DNA of 64,000 nt, taken from assembly GCF_002863225.1 (NCBI RefSeq), contig NZ_PKEK01000067.1, positions 1 to 64,000 of the forward strand, read 5' to 3'. The notes under the pieces were generated by a model. The model saw only the letters and a list, made by a program, of their open reading frames with translations, made no database searches and had not been told where the DNA came from. Below, one piece after another: positions 9,416 to 18,202 of the stretch. Positions within the stretch are counted from its first letter, which is position 1. The number at the start of each line of letters is the position of its first letter. This DNA comes from Mycobacterium sp. GTDB taxonomy: Bacteria; Actinomycetota; Actinomycetes; Mycobacteriales; Mycobacteriaceae. A program made the translations under genes and the position numbers.

Positions 9416-10197
9416 CCCCGAAGATCACGCCGCTGCTGGCGGGACAGATGTACTTTGCCTACGCCTCGGGCATCGCGTTCATCGTCATCGGCATCTATCT
9501 GAGCTATCGCCGCCGTCGCCTGCATCCGCTGCTGCTGCTGAGCATTTCGGCGCTGTCGTTCTCCTGGATCGAATCGCCCTACGACTGGGCGATGTACGCG
9601 CAGTTCCCGCCCGGTCTGCCGCGAATGCCATCGTGGTGGCCGCTCAACGTCACGTGGGGCGGCTTGCCCTCGGCGGTACCCATCGGCTACGTCTCCTATT
9701 TCGTACTCCCCGCACTGATCGGTGCCGCCCTGGGTAGATGGCTCAGCGCAAAGTTCCACTGGCGCAGGCCAACTACCCTGCTGACGGTCGGCCTGGTGGT
9801 GGGCTTCTGTTGGGCTTTCGTGTTCAACGCCATCACCGGTGCTCATTTCGGCAACTTCTACTACGGCTACGTCATCCCCGGGCTGGCGATCTTCGAGGGA
9901 ACCAAACATCAGTACCCGCTGTATGACTCGCTGGCCATGGGCATCGAAATGATGGTGTTCACCTACCTGCTCGGCCGCACTGACGCGGAGGGTCGCAACG
10001 TCATCGAGATATGGGCCGACAGCAAGGCGAAAACCCGCGTGCAGTCGGCGGTCCTGTCGGTCGTCGCCGTCATCGTCCTCGGTCACCTGGTGTACGGCTC
10101 GGTGTTTGCGCCGCACCTCATTACGAAACAGGGTGGCTGGGTGACGGCGGGTCCCACCGAACAACTCTTCCCGGGAACACCCAATCAGCCCCGCTAG
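9412..10197 (+). CDS. AveC-like (spirocyclase family-like) multi-TM membrane protein
   Basis: ORF 261 aa, several TM helices; SWIESPYDWAMYAQFPPGLPRMPSWWPLNVTWGG resembles AveC-family text. Confidence 0.65.
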   Translation: MTPKITPLLAGQMYFAYASGIAFIVIGIYLSYRRRRLHPLLLLSISALSFSWIESPYDWAMYAQFPPGLPRMPSWWPLNVTWGGLPSAVPIGYVSYFVLPALIGAALGRWLSAKFHWRRPTTLLTVGLVVGFCWAFVFNAITGAHFGNFYYGYVIPGLAIFEGTKHQYPLYDSLAMGIEMMVFTYLLGRTDAEGRNVIEIWADSKAKTRVQSAVLSVVAVIVLGHLVYGSVFAPHLITKQGGWVTAGPTEQLFPGTPNQPR

Positions 10198-10213
10198 CAG
10201 CAGAAGGCAGACC

Positions 10214-11407
10214 TTGAGCAATTCGACAACTGAGTTGTACTACGACCCGTTCGACCACGCCATCGACGACGATCCCTATCCGGTGTGGAAGCGGATGCGC
10301 GCCGAGGCCCCCCTGTACTACAACGCCAAGCACAACTTCTACGCGCTGAGTCGCTACGACGATGTCTCGCCGGCACTGCACGACTGGCAGACCTACCGTT
10401 CCGGGCACGGCACCACCGCAGATGTCTTGTTCAGTGGCATCGACATACCACCGGGCATTCTGCTCTGGGAAGACCCGCCGCTCCACGACTTGCACCGTCG
10501 GCTGTTGTCACGGGTCTTCACTCCCCGGCGCATGCTGGCGGTCGAAGGACTCGTGCGTGATTTGTGTTCGCGCGCACTGGATCCACTCCGTGACCTCGAC
10601 GGGTTCGACTTCGTCGACGACCTCGGTGCGATCATGCCCATGCGGACCATCGGCTACCTCCTCGGCATCCCCGAGGAAGGTCAACAGCAGATTCGTGAGC
10701 GCAACGACAAGAGCATCACCGTCGAATCCGGCGGCACACTGCTCACCGCGACGACCCTCGAGGAGTCGATCGCGCAGTTCGCCGACTACATCGAGTGGAG
10801 ATCGACACATCCGTCCGACGACCTGATGACGGAACTACTCAACGCGCAGGTCGAAGAACCCGACGGCACGATGCGGCCGCTGGACCGCGGTGAAGTGATC
10901 GCCTACACCGCGATGATCGCCGGCGCGGGGGGTGAGACCACCGCGCGGCTGATCGGTTTCATGGGTCAGCTACTCGGTGAAAACCCAGAGCAGAGAAGAG
11001 AACTCGCCGCAGACCCGTCCCTGATCCCGTCGGCGGTCGAGGAGACGTTGCGTTACGAACCGCCTTCACCGGTGCAGGGGCGGTACGTCGCGCGCGACAC
11101 CGAACTCTACGGGCAGACGGTGAGCGAAGGCTCCTACATGCTCTTGCTCAACGCCTCGGCCAATCGCGACGAGTCGCACTTCGTCGAGCCGGATCGCTAC
11201 GACATCCACCGTAAGGCAGGCCATTTGAGTTTCGGCCAGGGCTTGCACTTCTGTCTGGGCTCCTCGCTGGCACGGTTGGAAGCGCGGGTCGCGTTCGAGG
11301 AGGTGTTCAAGCGGTGGACCGACTGGGACGTCGACTACGCCAACGCCAGCAGGGCAAGAACGTCCAGTGTCCGGGGTTGGGCCCGGCTGCCGGTCAAAGT
11401 CGCGTGA
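10214..11407 (+). CDS. Cytochrome P450
   Basis: I-helix AGAGGETTARLIG, ExxR (EETLR), heme loop SFGQGLHFCLGSSLARLEARVAFE. Confidence 0.95.
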   Translation: MSNSTTELYYDPFDHAIDDDPYPVWKRMRAEAPLYYNAKHNFYALSRYDDVSPALHDWQTYRSGHGTTADVLFSGIDIPPGILLWEDPPLHDLHRRLLSRVFTPRRMLAVEGLVRDLCSRALDPLRDLDGFDFVDDLGAIMPMRTIGYLLGIPEEGQQQIRERNDKSITVESGGTLLTATTLEESIAQFADYIEWRSTHPSDDLMTELLNAQVEEPDGTMRPLDRGEVIAYTAMIAGAGGETTARLIGFMGQLLGENPEQRRELAADPSLIPSAVEETLRYEPPSPVQGRYVARDTELYGQTVSEGSYMLLLNASANRDESHFVEPDRYDIHRKAGHLSFGQGLHFCLGSSLARLEARVAFEEVFKRWTDWDVDYANASRARTSSVRGWARLPVKVA

Positions 11408-11455
11408 TCGAAGATACTGCAAAACAACAGGTTTGACCTCAACGAGGAGGAAGCG

Positions 11456-12565
11456 ATGACCGCAGGCAAGTACCGCGTAGTGGTGTGGGCGACCGGGGGG
11501 ATCGGGTCGATCGCGATACGCACCATTACCAACCGCCCAGACCTGGAGCTGGTCGGGGTGTGGGTGCATTCCGACGACAAGGTGGGCAAGGACGCCGGCG
11601 AGCTCGCCAACGGCGACCCGATCGGCATCACGGCGACCAACGATGCCGATGCGCTGATCGCGTTGAAACCGGACTGCGTGGTCTATGCGGCCAGCGGCCC
11701 CGAACGTGACGCGCTGGCGATTCCCGACTATGTGAAACTGCTCGAAGCGGGCCTCAACGTGGTCACCACCAGCACCACCCGGCTGGTGAACCCGCACGCA
11801 TACGAGCCGGCCGAGTGGCGCGAACAGCTTGCAGCAGCGGCCAAACAGGGCCAGGCGTCGCTCTATGCCTCGGGCATCGAACCCGGTTTCGCGGCCGACT
11901 ACCTGCCGCTGGTGCTGTCCACGCAGTCGTCGTCGATCGAGAAGATCCACTCCTACGAAATCGGGCTGTACGACGACTACGGCGTTCCCGACATCATGAT
12001 CAACGGCCTGGGTTTCGGTCAGCCGCTGGACTACCAGCCCTGGATCTCCTATCCCGGTGCCATCGCCGGTGAGTGGGCCGGCCAACTCCGGTTGATCGGC
12101 GATGCTTTCGGTGTCGAGGTCGAAGAAGTACGCGAGGACTTCGACCGTGCGGTGACCAACGAAACCCTCGAGGTGGCAATGGGAACCGTCGAAGCGGGGA
12201 CCTGTGGCGCCATCCGTATGAAGGCCATCGGTGTCGTCGACGGTCGCGAAGCGATCATCGTCGAACACGTCACGCGACTGGCGCACAGCGTCGCTCCGGA
12301 GTGGCCGAGGGGAATCGGCGACTTGTCCTATCGCGTGGCGATCACCGGCGATCCCGACATCGACTGCACACTGGCGGCAACCCAGCGTGATCCCGGACGG
12401 GTCGGAATCGGTTCGATGACCTCGGGTGCCGGCGCGATGGTGGCCACCGCGATGCGGGTCGTCAACGCCGTCCCCTATGTCGTCAAGGCACCGCCCGGCT
12501 TGCTGAGCGCCGTCGACCTGCCGCTGACCATTCCCAAGAATGTCTTTGCCACCCAACAAGTGTGA
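11456..12565 (+). CDS. DapB-like NAD(P)-dependent dehydrogenase (dihydrodipicolinate reductase-like / amine dehydrogenase family)
   Basis: N-terminal Rossmann text YRVVVWATGGIGSIAIRTI; close paralogue of the next gene. Confidence 0.85.
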   Translation: MTAGKYRVVVWATGGIGSIAIRTITNRPDLELVGVWVHSDDKVGKDAGELANGDPIGITATNDADALIALKPDCVVYAASGPERDALAIPDYVKLLEAGLNVVTTSTTRLVNPHAYEPAEWREQLAAAAKQGQASLYASGIEPGFAADYLPLVLSTQSSSIEKIHSYEIGLYDDYGVPDIMINGLGFGQPLDYQPWISYPGAIAGEWAGQLRLIGDAFGVEVEEVREDFDRAVTNETLEVAMGTVEAGTCGAIRMKAIGVVDGREAIIVEHVTRLAHSVAPEWPRGIGDLSYRVAITGDPDIDCTLAATQRDPGRVGIGSMTSGAGAMVATAMRVVNAVPYVVKAPPGLLSAVDLPLTIPKNVFATQQV

Positions 12566-12579
12566 AGAAGGAGAATGCG

Positions 12580-13645
12580 GTGGCGCGCATCGTGGTGTGG
12601 TCGACGGGTGGTGTCGGATCGGTCGCGATCGACGCCATCCGCCGTCGACCGGACCTGGAACTTGTTGGGGTGTGGGTTCATTCGTCCGAAAAGGTGGGCA
12701 AGGATGTCGGCGAACTCTCCGGTGGTGACCAGATGGGGTTGGCCGCTACCAACGACGCGGACGCGCTCATCGCTCTCCAGCCGGATTGCGTGGTGTACGC
12801 CGCCAGCGGCCCGCAACGTGACGCGGGCGCCGTCCCGGACTACCTGAGATTCCTCGCGGCGGGCATCAACGTCGTGTCGACGTCGACCACAAGCCTGATT
12901 TTATCCGCCGTCCTACTTCGCCACCGAGTGGCGTGATCAGCTCGCTGCCGCCGCGCACGCCGGTGGTGCGTCGTTCTATGCATCGGGCATTTTTCCCGGC
13001 TTCGCCTCTGATCAGCTCGCGCTGCTGATGAGCACTCAGTCCAAGACGATTCGCACGCTCACCGTCAGCGAAATCGCGCTCAACGACCACTATCCGGTGG
13101 CCGACATCATGATCAACGGCATGGGATTCGCCCGCCCACTGGACTTCGAGCCGATGTTGAAGACGCCGGGGTTCATCGAAATCGCTTGGAAGGCACCGAT
13201 TCATCTCATTGCCGACGGACTCGGCGTCGAGGTCGACGAGATCCGCGGGAGCTTGGACCGCGAGCTGACCGACCGGGACATCGACGTCGCGTTCGGCACG
13301 ATTCCGGCCGGAACGTGCGGCGCGGTGCGAACCAGGGCGGTTGGCGTGGTCGGCGGCCGCGAGGCGATCGTGGTGGAACACATCATCCGGATGGCGCGCG
13401 ACGTCGCCCCGAATTGGCCGACCTCCGAATCCGATGCCACCTACCGGATCGACATCGAGGGCGAACCAGACATCCACTGCGCGTTGACAATGGGCGCCAC
13501 CCGGGGCCACGGCGCCGGCCACGCCGCGATGGCATCCACCGCGATGCGGGTGGTCAACGCCGTCCCCTTCGTGGTGGATGCGCCACCCGGCCTACTCAGC
13601 TCGCTGGATATTCCGATGACGCTGCCACGCAACGTATTCGAGTAA
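12580..13645 (+). pseudogene. DapB-like dehydrogenase paralogue split by a +1 frameshift
   Basis: First part (12562/12580-12936) and second part (in frame from about 12903 to 13645) both align to the upstream paralogue; frame switch at TTTT 12899-12902; AAGAAGGAG SD before GTG 12580. Confidence 0.8.
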
Positions 13646-13650
13646 GACCC

Positions 13651-14946
13651 CTACGACACCGTCGCCAGCGCGGGCCGCGGCGTGAACGTCAGGTGCAGGT
13701 CGCTGAGTCCGCGCAGGATGTAGGTCGGCTCGAAGGTGTAGCGCCGCTCGTCGACCGGTCCATGCTGGGTCTCGCTGATGGTGATGTCGGACATCCGGTC
13801 CAGGATGCGCTCGATCGAGACGCGTCCCTCGACGCGGGCCAGCGGTGCGCCCGGGCAGGAGTGCACGCCGCGGGCGAACGCCATGTGCTCGCGGACGTTC
13901 TTGCGATCGATCTGGAATTCGTGCGGGTTCTCGAAGCGCCGGGGGTCGCGGTTGGCGGCGCCGGGCAGGATCATCACGACGGTGCCGGCCGGGATGTCGA
14001 CCCCGGCGACGGTGGTCGAGCGGACCGCGAGCCGGGAGTCGCTCTTGACCGGGCTCTCCATCCGCAACGACTCTTCGATGAACCCGGGAATCAGGCTGCG
14101 GTCCTCGCGCAGCCGCTGCTGAACACCCGGCCGGTCGCCGAGAGCCTGCAGGGCCGCCGAGAGCAGCTTGGCGGTGGTCTCCTGTCCGGCGGCGAAAAGG
14201 AATGTCGCCGAACGGCTTACCTCGATCACCTCGGGCGTGGAGCCGTCGGGGTACTTCGCCGTCGCCAGCGACGTCAGTACGTCGTCGCGAGGGGAGCTGC
14301 GCCGGTCCTCGATGTAGGAGCAGAACTTGTCGTCGAGCCACTCCAACGGGTTGATACCGACCGACTCGTGATCCAGCGCACCGACCCGTGCCCCCGGGCG
14401 GTCGGCGCCCAGCACGTGGCGGAACTCCTTGTGATCCTCTTCCGGGACGCCGAGCAGGTCGGCAATCACCAGAGTGGCGAACGGCTTGGAGTACTCGCCG
14501 ATGAACTCGCATTCACCGTTGCCGAGAAACTCTTCGAGCTGGCGGTCGGCCAGCCGCCACATGAATTCCTCGTTCTCCTTCAACCGGCTCGGCGTCAGCA
14601 GCCGGCTCAGGATCGAGCGCGCCCGGGTGTGGTCGGGCGGGTCCATGGTGACCATGTGCTCGAACATCGGGAACTGGCTGCGGTGCGCGTCGATCAGCGG
14701 ACGCAGGTCGTCACCGGCGACCTCGAACGGCAACGGCGGAAACGGGCCACCGAGCGCGACGATGTTGGAGAACGTCTCCGGATCCTTGTAGACCGCGTTG
14801 GCTTCTTCCCAACCGGTCACCGCGACGACGTTGTAGTGCGGAAGTCGCAGCACTGGATTTTGACTACGCAGGTAATCGAAGTACGGGTGCGGATCGGGAA
14901 CCAGTGACTGGTCGGTGAAGAAGTCGATCGAGTCGAAGCTGCTCAT
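13651..14946 (-). CDS. Cytochrome P450
   Basis: AAGQETTAKLL, ESLR, heme loop AFARGVHSCPGAPLARVEGRVSIE. Confidence 0.95.
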   Translation of the reverse strand: MSSFDSIDFFTDQSLVPDPHPYFDYLRSQNPVLRLPHYNVVAVTGWEEANAVYKDPETFSNIVALGGPFPPLPFEVAGDDLRPLIDAHRSQFPMFEHMVTMDPPDHTRARSILSRLLTPSRLKENEEFMWRLADRQLEEFLGNGECEFIGEYSKPFATLVIADLLGVPEEDHKEFRHVLGADRPGARVGALDHESVGINPLEWLDDKFCSYIEDRRSSPRDDVLTSLATAKYPDGSTPEVIEVSRSATFLFAAGQETTAKLLSAALQALGDRPGVQQRLREDRSLIPGFIEESLRMESPVKSDSRLAVRSTTVAGVDIPAGTVVMILPGAANRDPRRFENPHEFQIDRKNVREHMAFARGVHSCPGAPLARVEGRVSIERILDRMSDITISETQHGPVDERRYTFEPTYILRGLSDLHLTFTPRPALATVS

Positions 14947-15047
14947 GTACGCGGGCCTCCCGAGGCTGTTTTACCCGTGGTGTGTGGGGCGATTAGATGC
15001 TGCGACGATCTGCCGCCAGGAATTGACTTCGGCAAATGTGCGGAACT

Positions 15048-15067
15048 TGCTGAGCACCTGCTTAGCA
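15048..15067. promoter_or_regulatory. Candidate operator: two near-identical palindromic 9-mers TGCTGAGCA-CC-TGCTTAGCA
   Basis: Two TGCTNAGCA boxes 11 bp apart in the divergent intergenic region between the P450 (14946) and tetR (15159). Confidence 0.5.
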
Positions 15068-15158
15068 TGACGCTAATGTCGTGGTCAAGGCGAGCGCGCG
15101 GACCGCGACTACGATCGGCTTGTTCGGCAAATTTTCGGCGAGAGTGTGGAACCACGGC

Positions 15159-15749
15159 ATGACTTCGGCCCGCAGGATCGGGGCACCGGACGCGAAAAAT
15201 CGCACGGTGCTGCTCGACGCCGCCGAGCAGTTGATGCTCGAAGACGGATATGCGGCAGTCACCTCGCGCCGGATCGCGGAGCGCGCGGCGCTCAAGCCGC
15301 AGCTGGTGCACTACTACTTCCGCACCATGGACGATCTGTTCCTCGCGGCGTTTCGCCGCCGCGCCGAGGAGGGACTCGAAGTGCAGGCGTTGATGCTGCA
15401 GGCGCCGCAGCCGTTGTGGGCGCTGTGGCGGTTCAGCACTGACCCGGCGGCCACCGCCATCACGATGGAATTCATCGCGCTGGCCAACCACCGCAAAGCG
15501 CTGAAGGCGGAGATCGCCTACTACGCCGAGCGTTTTCGCGAGGAGCAGCGCAAAGCGCTCACGACGATTCTCGAGGGCTACGGGGTCGATCCGGCCAAAT
15601 TCCCGCCGCTGGTGTGGTCGGTGCTGATGACCAGCGTGTCCCGGGTCCTGGTCATCGAGCAGGCTCTCGACATGTCCGCCGGCCACCGGGAGACCGTCGA
15701 GATCGTCGAGGCCTATCTCCGCCATCTCGAGGGCGACCCTCAGATCTAG
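15159..15749 (+). CDS. TetR family transcriptional regulator
   Basis: HTH text NRTVLLDAAEQLMLEDGYAAVTSRRIAERAALKPQLVHYYFRTMDDLF; ATG 15159 chosen over upstream 15081. Confidence 0.9.
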   Translation: MTSARRIGAPDAKNRTVLLDAAEQLMLEDGYAAVTSRRIAERAALKPQLVHYYFRTMDDLFLAAFRRRAEEGLEVQALMLQAPQPLWALWRFSTDPAATAITMEFIALANHRKALKAEIAYYAERFREEQRKALTTILEGYGVDPAKFPPLVWSVLMTSVSRVLVIEQALDMSAGHRETVEIVEAYLRHLEGDPQI

Positions 15750-15754
15750 CCCGT

Positions 15755-16183
15755 TCACCAGCTACGGAGCGAGCAGAGCGTGCCTTTTGCCCCGTCGTTG
15801 GACTTGACGACTTTTCCGTCCACCACCAGCGCGCAGTGGAACATCGGCGTGCCCGGCTCCGTGCCGGTGCTGACGACGACCATCGCGTAGTTGTAAGGGT
15901 CGGAGAGCATCACCTGAGGCGAGGTCCACGGGTGTCCCGGTCCGATGTCGGCCTGGACGTTCGGCGTGTACTGGTACGGGTTGTGGCTGTAATCGGAGTA
16001 TTTGGGCGGTTGCTGGTCCAGGTAGTAGATGTCGGCCCAGATCGGGCTCGCCGCGGTGATGACATAGGTGACTTGGTGCGCCGGTGGCGGTGGTGGATCG
16101 TCGGCCGGCGACGGGGCTGCAGTCCCGACGGCTGCCACGGCCGCCAGGACCACGCCCAGCATGGCTTTACCGATGGTTGTCAT
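15755..16183 (-). CDS. Secreted mycobacterial protein of unknown function
   Basis: 143 aa from ATG 16183; signal peptide MTTIGKAMLGVVLAAVAAVGTAAPSPA. Confidence 0.7.
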   Translation of the reverse strand: MTTIGKAMLGVVLAAVAAVGTAAPSPADDPPPPPAHQVTYVITAASPIWADIYYLDQQPPKYSDYSHNPYQYTPNVQADIGPGHPWTSPQVMLSDPYNYAMVVVSTGTEPGTPMFHCALVVDGKVVKSNDGAKGTLCSLRSW

Positions 16184-16351
16184 GCGCACCTCCGGCCGAC
16201 CGCTCCCAGCGGCGATATTGGCATTCTCCGGAAAGGAGAACAGCGTCACCGTTGCTCTTGTCATGACCCTAGCCGGTGCAGGTCGGGGGCTCGAGCCAAT
16301 TCGCCAAAAGCCCCCGGGCCGGTGTCTGCGGCCAGTCGTAACGTGGCCGCC

Positions 16352-16912
16352 ATGGATTGGACCACCGAACTGCTCGACCAGCTTCGCTTTCACTGGGACA
16401 CGGTGCTTCGGCCGAGGCTGGACGGGCTGACCGACGACGAATACCACTGGGAACCGGTCGCGGACTGCTGGGGTGTGCGTCCGCGGGGGCAACAGCGCAC
16501 CCCCCAGGCGGCCGGCGGCGGCGACACGGTGATCGACTTCGCGTTTCCTCAGCCCGAGCCCGCGCCGGTGACGACGATCGCCTGGCGGCTGGGCCACCTG
16601 ATCGTCGGGGTGTTCGGGATGCGCACCGCCTCGCACTTCGGCGGGCCGCCGATGGACTACGGGTCGTTCCCGGATGCCGCGACCGCCGCTGCGGCGTTGC
16701 AGCAACTCGACGACGGGTATGCGCGCTGGACGGCCGGGGTCGCCGCACTGGACGGTGCGGCGCTGGCGGCGCCCTGCGGGCCTGCCGAGGGGCCCTATGC
16801 GGACAAGCCGATGGCCACCTTGGTGCTGCACATTCACCGCGAGGTGATTCACCATGGCGCCGAGGTCGCACTGCTGCGTGACCTCTACGCCCGGCGCCAG
16901 GTCGGGGGGTGA
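16352..16912 (+). CDS. DinB family protein
   Basis: 187 aa from ATG 16352; DinB-like text (MDWTTELLDQLRFHWDTVL; HIHREVIHHGAEVALLRDLY). Confidence 0.8.
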   Translation: MDWTTELLDQLRFHWDTVLRPRLDGLTDDEYHWEPVADCWGVRPRGQQRTPQAAGGGDTVIDFAFPQPEPAPVTTIAWRLGHLIVGVFGMRTASHFGGPPMDYGSFPDAATAAAALQQLDDGYARWTAGVAALDGAALAAPCGPAEGPYADKPMATLVLHIHREVIHHGAEVALLRDLYARRQVGG

Positions 16913-16932
16913 GGGCATTGCGGTATCTGCGC

Positions 16933-16953
16933 TGTGAGAATATCATTCTCACA
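16933..16953. promoter_or_regulatory. Perfect 9-bp inverted repeat TGTGAGAAT-ATC-ATTCTCACA (operator-like)
   Basis: Directly visible palindrome just upstream of the SD (AAGGAGG) of the amidohydrolase gene. Confidence 0.6.
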
Positions 16954-16972
16954 AAATGTGAAGGAGGATTTC

Positions 16973-18163
16973 ATGGGGCAGCTGTCGCATCGTGAGGACG
17001 TCCCGTTTCCAATCTTTGACGCGGACAACCATCTCTACGAGCCGCCGGAGGCGCTGACCAAGTTCCTGCCCAAGGAGTACAAGGACTACGTCCAGTACCC
17101 GCAGATCAACGGGCGGACGAAGATCGCCATCCGCGGCCAGATCAGCAATTACATTCCCAACCCGACCTTCGAGGTCGTCGCCAAGCCGGGGGCGTGGGAG
17201 GAATATTTCAAGTACGGCAACCCGGACGGCAAGAGCAAGCGCGAACTGTTCGGTGAGCCGATGCGCGCGATCCCGGCTTTCTTCGAGCCCGGCCCACGCC
17301 TGGAGAAGATGGACGAGCTGGGCTTGGACCGCACCCTGATGTTCCCGACGCTGGCCAGCCTTCTCGAGGAGCGGCTGTCGGACGACCCGGTCGCCATCCA
17401 TGTGCTGGTTCACGCGCTGAACGAATGGCTCGACGACGTCTGGGGCTTCAACTACCAGAACCGCATCTTCACCACCCCGGTCATCACCCTGCCGATCGTG
17501 GAGAAGGCGATCGAGGAGTTGGAGTGGGCGGTCAAGCGTGGTGCCCGATGCGTCCTGATCCGCCCGGCGCCGGTTCCCGGCTTCCGTGGCCCGCGGTCGT
17601 TCGCGCTTCCCGAGTTCGATCCGTTCTGGGAGCGGGTCGTCGATCACGACGTGCTGGTCGGCATGCACTCCAGCGACAGTGGCTACTCGCGCTACACCTC
17701 GGAGTGGGATGGGGCCAGCGCAGAGATGCTGCCGTTCCAAACCAACGCGATGGGCATCCTCAACGAGTGGCGGCCGATCCAGGACTCGGTGGGCTCGTGG
17801 GTGATCCACGGCGCGCTCTACCGCCACCCGAAGCTGAAGGTCGCGATCGTCGAAGCCGGCTCGAAGTGGATGACCCCGCTTCTGGACGGTCTGGCGGAGG
17901 TGTTCCGCAAGGCCCCGGAGGCGTTCCCGAGTGATCCCGTCGAGATGGTCAAGAACCGGATCCACGTCAGCCCGTTCTTCGAGGACGGCATCGACGACCT
18001 GGTCAACCTCGTCGGGGTGGATCAGGTGCTCTACGGCTCGGACTGGCCGCATCCCGAAGGCCTGGCGGAGCCGACGTTCTACGTCAACGCGCTGTCGCAC
18101 CTGTCTGCCGACGACCAGGCGAAGATCATGGGCGGAAACCTGTCTCGTCTCGTCACGGTGTAG
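16973..18163 (+). CDS. Amidohydrolase family protein
   Basis: FDADNHLYEPPEALTKF N-terminus, GSDWPHPEG C-terminal motif; AAGGAGG SD before ATG 16973. Confidence 0.85.
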   Translation: MGQLSHREDVPFPIFDADNHLYEPPEALTKFLPKEYKDYVQYPQINGRTKIAIRGQISNYIPNPTFEVVAKPGAWEEYFKYGNPDGKSKRELFGEPMRAIPAFFEPGPRLEKMDELGLDRTLMFPTLASLLEERLSDDPVAIHVLVHALNEWLDDVWGFNYQNRIFTTPVITLPIVEKAIEELEWAVKRGARCVLIRPAPVPGFRGPRSFALPEFDPFWERVVDHDVLVGMHSSDSGYSRYTSEWDGASAEMLPFQTNAMGILNEWRPIQDSVGSWVIHGALYRHPKLKVAIVEAGSKWMTPLLDGLAEVFRKAPEAFPSDPVEMVKNRIHVSPFFEDGIDDLVNLVGVDQVLYGSDWPHPEGLAEPTFYVNALSHLSADDQAKIMGGNLSRLVTV

Positions 18164-18202
18164 CAACCGCTGGACAATCTGACGTGGCAGACCATCCCCG
18201 AG

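Noticed and set aside
13186-14907. 573-aa plus-strand ORF spanning the DapB-like gene and the P450
   Set aside because: Out of frame with the DapB-like protein and antisense to a canonical P450.
16933-16953. Interpretation of TGTGAGAATATCATTCTCACA as a CRP site
   Set aside because: Half-site spacing is 11 rather than 6 nt.
16934-16972. Upstream GTG start for the amidohydrolase ORF
   Set aside because: Would place the coding start inside the palindrome; ATG 16973 has a strong AAGGAGG SD.
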